From Linum tenue (taxonomy: Eukaryota > Streptophyta > Magnoliopsida > Malpighiales > Linaceae): a stretch of DNA of 64,000 bases. The notes under the pieces were generated by a model. It saw only the letters and a list, made by a program, of their open reading frames with translations, did no database searches and had not been told where the DNA came from. Positions within the stretch are counted from its first letter, which is position 1, and each line of letters starts with the position of its first letter. Positions 11,651 to 22,054 of this stretch are shown piece by piece. The position numbers were made by a program, and so were the translations under genes. The stretch covers positions 1 to 64,000 of the forward strand of contig CAMGYJ010000011.1 in assembly GCA_946122785.1 (NCBI GenBank). The letters are read 5' to 3'.

Positions 11651-13190
11651 TAACCCTAGAATTGGAAACACCCTATTTAAAGCTTCCTCTTTTCTACTTG
11701 AACCCGACCCCCAACCCTATTTAAAACCCTTGCCGTCGCACTTCGACCCCCAACCCTCTACCCAGTTCGAACAAGCTCCCACCACCACAGGCGAAGCTCT
11801 CTCCCAGTCCCTTGCCCCCAAATCCTCCCTGCTCCGACTCCGTTTCGCCGGCCGCCATGATCGTGGAGCGCTTGATCCATCGCCTGAGTAATGTAAGTTC
11901 TTCCTTATCTCTCGTTTCTGACTTACCCAACATTTAAGCAGTGCAGATAGTGTTGGAGCTTCTGTTCATTGCTGTGACACCGAGTAATTTAGCTTTTGAA
12001 ACAACTGTGATTTTCATATGATAAACTGTAGGTTTTGGGTTCGCATGACGATTTGGCTAGGCATAAACCGTTTGAAGTTGTTCCTCTGTGTGTTTATGGG
12101 TAGTGGATTATAGATGATAGAGGATCCAGTGGCCATAGGGGTTGAAATCAACCGATTCGTTAACGAATTTCATGATGGCTTGCAATGGAGTTGCTTAACG
12201 TTTTCATTTTGGTTGAAGAAATCTTATAACATAATACAGTTTGTTCTATCACGCATTTACCCTCATGACACCCATTATATCTATCCGATGTTTCGTTTGA
12301 TTGACTCCCTCTTTGTTTCCATATTTGCTCACCAGGGATTACCTATCCGACCAGAAGCTTCGTGTGGTATCTGACTGATCATGATGGTGTAGACGTGATT
12401 GAAATGCTCCAGGGATCATCTACCTTGACGTCACTTTGAGTATTCCACCTCATCGATCTCTAAGGAAGGATGCAAGGACAACAAACTTTCCAAGGTTGTA
12501 TCTAGCTTGGATGGAATACTCAAAGAGACGTCAAGGGAGAAGTCTGTGGATTCATGGGAGGGGGATGGGCATGGATGTTCGACAAAAGTTTGTTCTTGTT
12601 TTTGTGATGTTGTGGTGTGCTTGTAAGCAAGAAGGTAGTATGTATTGAAGAAGTAGAGTTTTTGTATATCTAACTATTGTTGTGTTTAAGAAGAGGGAAG
12701 TGCAGGGGAGAAGAAGAAAAGGAAGTGGATCCTCGTGGGTGAGAAGAAGATGATCAATCTGGTTTCCCTCTTGGTGGAGAAGGGAAGGAGAAGAAGAAAT
12801 GATAGAAGCACGTTTAGAGGAGGGAAGGAAGTATCAGGAAGAAGTCTTTGTTTTGAGGGAGCATAGGAATCTGGAAGAGGAAGAAGAAGAATTTCCCCTG
12901 TCTCTCCCCATCTCTGTTTTTTTTTGCAGAAATTCATATGTGTAAAGAAGAAGAGAGGAAGAAGGAGCTCTCCTTTCCTCTGCTTTTTTCGTTTGGATAA
13001 AGTAGGACAGGCGATGTTGTGGAAGAACAAGGGAAATGGATAGGCCTCCTTCCCATGAATTTGTGTTATATATGTATGTTCAATTTCTTTCCTACAAATC
13101 AATTGCAATGTACTCCATAACTCTAATGATCAAATATTGATCTTCTCTTCGATTGTGGGTGGCTAGATGGATATATCTCGTTATTGTTGT
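11651..13190 (+). other. Leader-like region with unidentified short exons
   Basis: A C-rich 5'-UTR-like stretch (11690-11856) precedes an ATG at 11857 that opens MIVERLIHRLSN and meets a donor (GTAAGTTC) after 11892. A possible second exon from 12032 continues in phase as VLGSHDDLARHKPFEVVPLC and stops soon after. I do not recognise the family; it looks like the start of a captured host gene, comparable with the captured phosphatase before the transposase. 12686-13110 is purine-rich (GAAGAAG) with no credible gene; the minus-strand open frame there is compositional. Confidence 0.4.
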
Positions 13191-13199
13191 TTTTTGTTC

Positions 13200-13700
13200 T
13201 TAGATGGAAACCTCACTGCTTGTAATTAAATTGTCACGGGCGAGAGAATAGGCCATGATATGGAAATCACTCTCAATTTCACGGCCGTGCGAGAAACCGT
13301 GAGATGGAAATATCACGGCCGGGATAAGAAGACGTGAGATGGAAATCTCACTCCCAATTTCACGGCCGTGCGAGAGACCGTGAGATGGAAATATCACGGC
13401 CGGGATAAGGAGACGTGAGATGGAAATATTACTCCCAATTCCACGGCCGTGCGAGAGACCGTGAGATGGAAATATCACGGCCGGGATAAGGAGACGTGAG
13501 ATGGAATATCACTCCCAATTTCACGGCCGTGAGACTAAGACGTGAGATGTTCACAGCTGAAATTCAAAAAACACGCCTCATAACTGGAATCTCACGGCCG
13601 GGAGATGTACCGTGAGATTTTTTCCATAAAAGGGGGAGTTCCAGAGAGTTTCACGGGTTGGCGTCTATATTATCACGTCCGTGAAATGGGCCGTGAGATT
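13200..13700. repeat. Palindrome cluster 4
   Basis: At least three near-identical units of about 80 bp alternate CACGGCCGTGCGAGAGACCGTG with ATCACGGCCGGGATAAGGAGACGTG, followed by the core palindrome at about 13519 and the TTTCACGGGTTGGCGTC module. It lies directly upstream of the leader of the third gene. Confidence 0.85.
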
Positions 13701-13827
13701 GGAAGTTTTAAAACTAACCTATGCATATTAGAATTTGAAACCCCCCCGCCCCCATATTTTGTTCGAAACCTATTTTCCTCTGTTCTACTTCGACCCCCAA
13801 CCCTCTACTCCCTCTGTTCTACTTCGA

Positions 13828-14003
13828 CCCCCTCGCCCTCGCCATTGCTCGCCCTCGCCCTCGCCCTCGCCCTCGCCCTCGCTCGCCCTCGCCCTCGCCC
13901 TCGCCCTCGCCCTCGCCCTCGCCCTTACTCGCTCGCCCTCGCCCTTGCTGCCTCGCCCTCGCCCTCGCCCTCGCCCTCGCCCTCGCCCTCGCCCTCGCTC
14001 GCC
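13828..14003 (+). repeat. CTCGCC hexanucleotide microsatellite
   Basis: About 28 imperfect CTCGCC units within a probable 5'-UTR exon. It reads as Pro-Arg, Ser-Pro or Ala-Leu dipeptides in its three frames; none is likely to be a real protein. The duplicate copy at about 21077-21232 is 18 bp shorter. Confidence 0.9.
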
Positions 14004-14825
14004 CGCGAAGATTCTTCAAGGTTCAGCGGCGACGGCGACCATTTCCGGACGAGTCTCTGCCCTCTGTTCCACTTCGATCCCGACAAGGCCTCTGGTGAGT
14101 TCTTCTTAACCACAGCGGCACTCTTCTCTGGTTTCTTGCATTTTTTAGGGTTTAGTTGCCCAATTGTGGTTGGTTTGAATTAGGGTTTTGAATGGTTTCA
14201 TGTTGTCCATTAAGACAAGAGGGGAAGAATTGAAATCATGTTTTGGTTGTTGTTATTATAATTTGAATGTTGTGATGGAATCCTGGGAGAGAGCTATGCA
14301 CTTATGGGGTAGTGCACTTGCTCTTCTTGCCCATCTACTACTTCTGGTGTCTTGCCCTTCTGCCCCGAGTGTTGTTCCACCTGTGGTTCTTAAAGAAGGT
14401 AACCATAGCTGGTTTTATAGTTGCATATCTTCCCCATCTATCATTTTTTTATGTGCTCTATAAGATGAGGTACATGCCAATGATCCTAGGAAGTTATTAC
14501 ATGTCTTGGTTGCTCTTCTACCTTTGTATAACATACTGGTTAATGCTCATCACCGTTTATAGCTGATGGGTAGTCTCAATTACTCTTCTGCTTCATTTAT
14601 TATGTTGGTGGATAGAGATCTCTGAGGTACCTGGTGAACTAGATGATCAAGAGGTTGCATAAGATTAAGTACATTAACCGAAAACTGAAACTACCCACAA
14701 CTGATGCTCTTACTATTTGCTGGTGGCTATAGCAGTACTCGCTTTTTCCCTTTTGCAGTCGGTCCAAGTTTTGCGGGAGAATTGCATTACTAAAGACTAA
14801 ATGTGCTTAGTTGGTTTTTGTAGGA
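14004..14825 (+). other. 5'-UTR exon end and leader intron of the third gene
   Basis: A C-rich exon shares TTCTACTTCGACCCCCAACC with 11690-11760. It meets a donor (GTGAGTTC) at about 14094. The acceptor TTTTTGTAG lies at 14823, two bases before the ATG. Open frames in the intron are short; one 84-codon hydrophobic frame (14312-14566) has no support as a gene. Confidence 0.55.
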
Positions 14826-17287
14826 ATGGGGAAAGCTAAACCAAAAACCCGGCAACCAGCAGCCTCACCTGCTAAAAGGAAGGCTCCTTCTTCTCGTCGC
14901 CGCCAAACCCAAGAACGAGACACTCCCCCCAAACGACAACGCAAAAACAACCAAGGACGGGCACGCCAACCATCTCCACCACCACCACAAGCGGAGGCTC
15001 AACTTGGAGGAGGGAGACTTCACGGCTTCCTCCAATTACCCGTCGAACATAGGAAGGCTTTGGAGCGCTTCCTTCCCCTCCCATTTGGGCAGCAAAGATG
15101 CTTTGATTGGGATCTCCTAGAGCGCCTCGGAGCAGCGGAACCCGTTCGCACATGCCTCCGTCTCCCGGCATGGTGTGAGGTTCTCTCCATCAATGAGGTC
15201 ATCTACCGAGAGCTTACCATTGAGTTCCTCAGCACTCTCTCCATCAAGAGAATGTCCGAGTTTAACCTCGACAAGCCCGAAGACAACATAACTTTTCGCC
15301 TTGGAGGACAGGCGAGACAGATGAGCATCACTGAGTTCACAGAGGCACTCCAGATATACCCACCAGGATTTCTCACCACAGGTGGACATGGTTTTATTTC
15401 GGAGCAAATATATCATTCAAGAGCAGAATCGGTCAATGCTATGTGGAGAACGGTAAAACAAAACCATGTGGACAAGTCTGACCCTGCCCACTATAAAGGG
15501 AATGATCTTCTTCCCCCGTGGCGTATCATCCACAACATTATCGCTCATTCTGTGGCAGCTAGGGAGGGGAGCCCGGGGAGTGTGACCAAGCGGGATTTGA
15601 ACTTTTTCCTCTCTATGGTAAAAGATCCCCCAATTCATCTTGGTATAGTCATATTGAAAACCCTACAGAAGATCACCTCCAACAAACAAATCAAGACCAT
15701 CCATGGAGGTGCCTACATCACAAGGCTAGCTCGGCATTTTGGCATTGATCCGGTGGGTTCTCATTGCACCATTGCCCAGTCCACTCAACCAATCTCCCAA
15801 AAAAACCTTGCGGATCTAAATTTGTTGTCAAAGGTAAATGTTCCAACCAACACTTTCCTTTTCACAGTGAATGCTAAAACATAACTAGTCGGGATTCAAA
15901 CAATCTAGGATTGATTTTGTGCAAGTTTTGGATTGCCTACTAATCTAGTTCCTTTTGAACATTGAGCAAATGTAACTAATGCTTCTGATATTGATCATGT
16001 CTGTGTTTGGTGGTTAAGGAGAATGGTGTGGTAGGCATTGTTGGCCTCCCTCATCCTGCTCGACCTCTTGCAACAGATGAGGCAAACGCATCGGAGCATG
16101 TTGTTCAGCAAATGGTCGAGGAGACTCCGGAACAACCTGCACAACATCACCAAACTACGACTCAAGCCGGACCATCCACCGACAGCTACATATCCCATTT
16201 TGAGGCATTGGGTCGGCAGAATGCCCAAATTCTGGAGCAAAATGCACTCATTCTCTCCCGCCTCGATCGAGAGAAGGAAGCTCGACGCTACATCATCGAA
16301 TGCAACCATCAGATCATGAGGTCCTTGAGGATTGACTACGAACAATTCTCAAGACCTTGGGAACTATCTCCTAGGCCAACCGAGGAGATCAATGAAGAGG
16401 GAAGTGAAGAGGATGACGAGGGTAATGACGATGAGCAAAACAAGGAAAAAAATCAAGAGGACATAGGAGAGGAACAAAACAAGGAAAGCAGTGAAGAGGA
16501 CAATGACACCAATGAGGAAGACAGCAGTGAAGAGGACGACGACGAGGGCAATGGCGATGACCAAAACAAGGGAAAAAATCAAGAGGTCAGAGGGAACGAT
16601 GAGGAAGACAGCAGTGAAGAGGACGACGACGAGGGCAATGGCGATGACCAAAACAAGGAAAAAAATCAAGAGGAGAAAGGAGGGGAACAAAACAAGGAAA
16701 GCATTGAAGAGGTCAAAGGGACCGATGAGGAAGACAGCAGTGAAGAGGACGACGACGAGGACAATGGCGAAGACCAAAACAAGGAAAAAAATCAAGAGGA
16801 GAAAGGAGAGGAACAAAACAAGGAAAGCAGTGAAGAGGACAGTGACACCAATGAGGAAGACAGCAGTGAAGAGGACGACGACGAGGGCAATGGCGATGAC
16901 CAAAACAAGGAAAAAAATCAAGAGGAGAAAGGAGAGGAACAAAACAAGGAAAGCATTCAAGAGGACAAAGGGACCGATGAGGAAGACAGCAGTGAAGAGG
17001 ACGACGACGAGGGCAATGGCGATGACCAAAACAAGGAAAAAAATCAAGAGGAGAAAGGAGAGGAACAAAACAAGGAAAGCATTCAAGAGGACAAAGGGAC
17101 CAATGAGGAAGACAGCAGTGAAGAGGACGACGAGGGCAATGGCGATGACCAAAACAAGGAAAAAAATCAAGAGGTCAAAGGGACCAATGAGGAAGACAGC
17201 AGTGACTCTAGCGAGGACAATGAAGATGAGCAAATCCAGGAAAACAAAGACGAGGACGAGAACACTAACGAGAAAGATGGGCAGTGA
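14826..17287 (+). CDS. ATHILA-ORF1-like transposon protein with acidic repeat tail (copy 1)
   Basis: Two exons, 14826-15833 and 16019-17287, join in phase 0 to about 758 residues. Residues 1-50 are very basic with nuclear-localisation-like blocks (PAKRKAPSSRRR, PPKRQRKN). Residues about 60-335 resemble the plant ATHILA ORF-1 family (RCFDWDLLERLG, YRELTIEFLSTLS, ITFRLGGQARQMSITEF, then PPWRIIHNIIAHS). From about residue 458 a highly acidic tail is built of roughly 42-residue repeats of the type NEEDSSEEDDDEGNGDDQNK ending about ten residues before the stop. No reverse transcriptase, gag or LTR accompanies it. Instead it sits between the palindrome clusters and shares a 3' module with the MULE transposase. 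A nuclear, DNA- or chromatin-associated role is an inference from charge only. I chose the ATG at 14826 because it follows the leader acceptor. Confidence 0.75.
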
Positions 17288-17517
17288 AGATGAGCCAACC
17301 AAAGTCCTTAGTACTTAGCTATGTGTGTTTGCTTTTGTGCTTGTATGTTTTCGAATTAGAATATTATGATGCACCAGTGTGGGCTACATGCATCTAAACT
17401 TAAGCATTAATCGTGTTATGGATGTTTGTTTTATAAGACAAATGTAAAGCTTTGACTGCTTTTTACTTTTTGTTAACAGGGTATCTCATCTGATATGATG
17501 TACAGTTACTAGAGAAG

Positions 17518-18010
17518 GATCTATGTAATGCTCGTGTCAAGCTTCAAAGAACATTATGACTCATCTTTTCATAAGCTTGTAGTTTTCACAAACAGTATAT
17601 TATGTTACTTGCACCATTATAATAAGTACAAGGGTTAGTTGTACAGGTGCATGGTTGTGCAGACTATTTCTGGAAATCTCACGGCCAATTCTGGAAATCC
17701 CACGGCCGTGAAAGAAGACGTGGTTTTGGATATGTAATTCTGGAAATATCACGGCCGTGAGATAGGCCGTGAGATAGGCCGTGAATGTAAAAACGCACGT
17801 CTCAGTTTCCCAGAGGGTTTCACGGGTTGCTTTCGACATTATCACGGCCGTGAGATGAGCCGTGTTTTGGAATTGAATGCTGTACCTCTCACGGCTCATC
17901 TGTTGATTCTCACGGGCGTGAGAATAAGCCGTGTGATTGTCTGGAGATAGGAAAACTACTTTTGCTTGTCACGGGTCATGTCACGGCCGTGAGATGAGCC
18001 GTGTTTCCTC
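17518..18010. repeat. Shared 3' module and palindrome cluster 5 (3' of third gene, copy 1)
   Basis: 17518-17680 repeats the 3' module seen after the transposase. 17680-18005 contains three clear core palindromes (about 17749, 17840, 17979) and the TTTCACGGGTTGCTTTCGAC module. Its last part (GAATAAGCCGTGTGATTGTC) also matches cluster 1 near 1612. Confidence 0.85.
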
Positions 18011-18011
18011 A

Positions 18012-18852
18012 AAATTGTACCTACACTTTCTAGAGTTGTACCTTTACACTAAATTTAAAGTTGTACCTACACTTTCCTAAAAATTGTACCTATACACTAT
18101 AGTACAACTTAATGTTGTACCTACACTTTCTAACAAATCCCTCTATGGTACAACTCAAAATTGTACCTATACTAATGGTACAACTTTTAGTTGTACCTAC
18201 ACTTTCTCAAAATCCTTCTATGGTACAACCCAAACTTGTACCTATACCATGGTACAACTTTAAGTTGTACCTACACTTTCTAAAAATCGGTCTATGGTAC
18301 AACCCAAACTTGTACCTATACCTTGGTACAACTTTAAGTTGTACCTACACTTTTTCAAAATCCTTCTATGGTACAACCCAAACTTGTACCTATACTAATG
18401 GTACAACCTTAAGTTGTACCTACACTTTCTCAAAATTCTTTTATGGTACAACTCAAAATTGTACCTATACTAATGGTACAACTTTTAGTTGTACCTACAC
18501 TTTCTAATAAATCCCTTTATGGTACAACTCAAAATTGTACCTATACTAATGGTACAACTTTAAGTTGTACCTACACTTTCTAATAAATCCCTTTATGGTA
18601 CAACTCAAAATTGTACCTATACTATTGGTACAACCTTAAGTTGTACCTACACTTTTTCAAAATCCTTCTATGGTACAACCCAAACTTGTACCTATACTAT
18701 GGTACAACTTTATGTTGTACCTACACTTTCTAACAAATCCCTTTAAGGTACAACTAAAAATTGTACCTATACGAATGGTACAACCTTAAGTTGTACCTAC
18801 ACTTTCTAACAAATCCCTTTATGGTACAACTAAAAATTGTACCTATACTAAT
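18012..18852. repeat. 76-bp GTACAAC tandem array, truncated copy 1
   Basis: About eleven units. Each has two arms that form inverted pairs: GGTACAAC ... TTGTACC and GGTACAAC ... GTTGTACC, separated by ACACTTTCTAATAAATCCC-like spacers. The array is cut at the duplication junction at 18852/18853. Open frames through it are by-products. Confidence 0.92.
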
Positions 18853-20446
18853 GGCCCTATGTAAATTCTCACGGGGCGTGAGACTAAGACGTGAGATTAA
18901 CCCTAGAATTGGAAACACCCTATTTAAAGCTTCCTCTTTTCTACTTGAACCCGACCCCCAACCCTATTTAAAACCCTTGCCGTCGCACTTCGACCCCCAA
19001 CCCTCTACCCAGTTCGAACAAGCTCCCACCACCACAGGCGAAGCTCTCTCCCAGTCCCTTGCCCCCAAATCCTCCCTGCTCCGACTCCGTTTCGCCGGCC
19101 GCCATGATCGTGGAGCGCTTGATCCATCGCCTGAGTAATGTAAGTTCTTCCTTATCTCTCGTTTCTGACTTACCCAACATTTAAGCAGTGCAGATAGTGT
19201 TGGAGCTTCTGTTCATTGCTGTGACACCGAGTAATTTAGCTTTTGAAACAACTGTGATTTTCATATGATAAACTGTAGGTTTTGGGTTCGCATGACGATT
19301 TGGCTAGGCATAAACCGTTTGAAGTTGTTCCTCTGTGTGTTTATGGGTAGTGGATTATAGATGATAGAGGATCCAGTGGCCATAGGGGTTGAAATCAACC
19401 GATTCGTTAACGAATTTCATGATGGCTTGCAATGGAGTTGCTTAACGTTTTCATTTTGGTTGAAGAAATCTTATAACATAATACAGTTTGTTCTATCACG
19501 CATTTACCCTCATGACACCCATTATATCTATCCGATGTTTCGTTTGATTGACTCCCTCTTTGTTTCCATATTTGCTCACCAGGGATTACCTATCCGACCA
19601 GAAGCTTCGTGTGGTATCTGACTGATCATGATGGTGTAGACGTGATTGAAATGCTCCAGGGATCATCTACCTTGACGTCACTTTGAGTATTCCACCTCAT
19701 CGATCTCTAAGGAAGGATGCAAGGACAACAAACTTTCCAAGGTTGTATCTAGCTTGGATGGAATACTCAAAGAGACGTCAAGGGAGAAGTCTGTGGATTC
19801 ATGGGAGGGGGATGGGCATGGATGTTCGACAAAAGTTTGTTCTTGTTTTTGTGATGTTGTGGTGTGCTTGTAAGCAAGAAGGTAGTATGTATTGAAGAAG
19901 TAGAGTTTTTGTATATCTAACTATTGTTGTGTTTAAGAAGAGGGAAGTGCAGGGGAGAAGAAGAAAAGGAAGTGGATCCTCGTGGGTGAGAAGAAGATGA
20001 TCAATCTGGTTTCCCTCTTGGTGGAGAAGGGAAGGAGAAGAAGAAATGATAGAAGCACGTTTAGAGGAGGGAAGGAAGTATCAGGAAGAAGTCTTTGTTT
20101 TGAGGGAGCATAGGAATCTGGAAGAGGAAGAAGAAGAATTTCCCCTGTCTCTCCCCATCTCTGTTTTTTTTTGCAGAAATTCATATGTGTAAAGAAGAAG
20201 AGAGGAAGAAGGAGCTCTCCTTTCCTCTGCTTTTTTCGTTTGGATAAAGTAGGACAGGCGATGTTGTGGAAGAACAAGGGAAATGGATAGGCCTCCTTCC
20301 CATGAATTTGTGTTATATATGTATGTTCAATTTCTTTCCTACAAATCAATTGCAATGTACTCCATAACTCTAATGATCAAATATTGATCTTCTCTTCGAT
20401 TGTGGGTGGCTAGATGGATATATCTCGTTATTGTTGTTTTTTGTTC

Positions 20447-20950
20447 TTAGATGGAAACCTCACTGCTTGTAATTAAATTGTCACGGGCGAGAGAATAGGC
20501 CATGATATGGAAATCACTCTCAATTTCACGGCCGTGCGAGAAACCGTGAGATGGAAATATCACGGCCGGGATAAGAAGACGTGAGATGGAAATCTCACTC
20601 CCAATTTCACGGCCGTGCGAGAGACCGTGAGATGGAAATATCACGGCCGGGATAAGGAGACGTGAGATGGAAATATTACTCCCAATTCCACGGCCGTGCG
20701 AGAGACCGTGAGATGGAAATATCACGGCCGGGATAAGGAGACGTGAGATGGAATATCACTCCCAATTTCACGGCCGTGAGACTAAGACGTGAGATGTTCA
20801 CAGCTGAAATTCAAAAAACACGCCTCATAACTGGAATCTCACGGCCGGGAGATGTACCGTGAGATTTTTTCCATAAAAGGGGGAGTTCCAGAGAGTTTCA
20901 CGGGTTGGCGTCTATATTATCACGTCCGTGAAATGGGCCGTGAGATTGGA
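20447..20950. repeat. Palindrome cluster 4, duplicate
   Basis: Second copy of 13200-13700; no difference was noticed by eye. It precedes the leader of the duplicated third gene. Confidence 0.85.
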
Positions 20951-21076
20951 AGTTTTAAAACTAACCTATGCATATTAGAATTTGAAACCCCCCCGCCCCC
21001 ATATTTTGTTCGAAACCTATTTTCCTCTGTTCTACTTCGACCCCCAACCCTCTACTCCCTCTGTTCTACTTCGACC

Positions 21077-21232
21077 CCCTCGCCCTCGCCATTGCTCGCC
21101 CTCGCCCTCGCCCTCGCCCTCGCTCGCCCTCGCCCTCGCCCTCGCCCTCGCCCTCGCCCTTACTCGCTCGCCCTCGCCCTTGCTGCCTCGCCCTCGCCCT
21201 CGCCCTCGCCCTCGCCCTCGCCCTCGCTCGCC
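21077..21232 (+). repeat. CTCGCC microsatellite, shortened duplicate
   Basis: Counterpart of 13828-14003, shorter by 18 bp (three hexamer units), lost from two runs. A length change of whole units is what slippage after duplication would give. Confidence 0.88.
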
Positions 21233-22054
21233 CGCGAAGATTCTTCAAGGTTCAGCGGCGACGGCGACCATTTCCGGACGAGTCTCTGCCCTCTGTTCCA
21301 CTTCGATCCCGACAAGGCCTCTGGTGAGTTCTTCTTAACCACAGCGGCACTCTTCTCTGGTTTCTTGCATTTTTTAGGGTTTAGTTGCCCAATTGTGGTT
21401 GGTTTGAATTAGGGTTTTGAATGGTTTCATGTTGTCCATTAAGACAAGAGGGGAAGAATTGAAATCATGTTTTGGTTGTTGTTATTATAATTTGAATGTT
21501 GTGATGGAATCCTGGGAGAGAGCTATGCACTTATGGGGTAGTGCACTTGCTCTTCTTGCCCATCTACTACTTCTGGTGTCTTGCCCTTCTGCCCCGAGTG
21601 TTGTTCCACCTGTGGTTCTTAAAGAAGGTAACCATAGCTGGTTTTATAGTTGCATATCTTCCCCATCTATCATTTTTTTATGTGCTCTATAAGATGAGGT
21701 ACATGCCAATGATCCTAGGAAGTTATTACATGTCTTGGTTGCTCTTCTACCTTTGTATAACATACTGGTTAATGCTCATCACCGTTTATAGCTGATGGGT
21801 AGTCTCAATTACTCTTCTGCTTCATTTATTATGTTGGTGGATAGAGATCTCTGAGGTACCTGGTGAACTAGATGATCAAGAGGTTGCATAAGATTAAGTA
21901 CATTAACCGAAAACTGAAACTACCCACAACTGATGCTCTTACTATTTGCTGGTGGCTATAGCAGTACTCGCTTTTTCCCTTTTGCAGTCGGTCCAAGTTT
22001 TGCGGGAGAATTGCATTACTAAAGACTAAATGTGCTTAGTTGGTTTTTGTAGGA

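Larger units (their letters stand above)
11606..18852. repeat. Tandem segmental duplication, copy 1 (7247 bp)
   Basis: The unit begins at GGCCCTATGTAAATTCTC and ends inside the 76-bp array, where the sequence jumps from the array (TATACTAATGG) back to CCCTATGTAAATTCTC. The overlap at the junction is only GG, so microhomology rather than long homology made the join. The unit contains palindrome clusters, an unidentified spliced leader, a CTCGCC repeat, the ATHILA-ORF1-like gene and part of the array. Confidence 0.93.

Noticed and set aside
12686..13108. 140-codon minus-strand frame
   Set aside because: Antisense of a GAAGAAG-rich purine tract with strongly biased composition; no domain.
13605..14183. 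Pro-Arg, Ser-Pro and Ala-Leu repeat proteins over the CTCGCC tract
   Set aside because: Three-frame translation of a hexanucleotide microsatellite in a probable 5' UTR; length changes between the duplicates.
14312..14566. 84-codon hydrophobic frame inside the leader intron of the third gene
   Set aside because: No signal of translation or homology; the T-rich intron gives hydrophobic codons by chance.
16364..17302. 312-codon hydrophobic minus-strand frame as a membrane protein
   Set aside because: It is the antisense of the acidic repeat (GAG/GAC codons read as Leu/Val/Phe); the + strand gene explains it fully.
16491..17318. 275-codon Lys/Arg/Thr-rich + frame in copy 1 as a separate gene
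   Set aside because: It is the +1 frame of the acidic repeat. It matters only because copy 2 has shifted into it.
18112..18507. 131-codon frame in the 76-bp array
   Set aside because: Repeat by-product; the frame breaks in most units.
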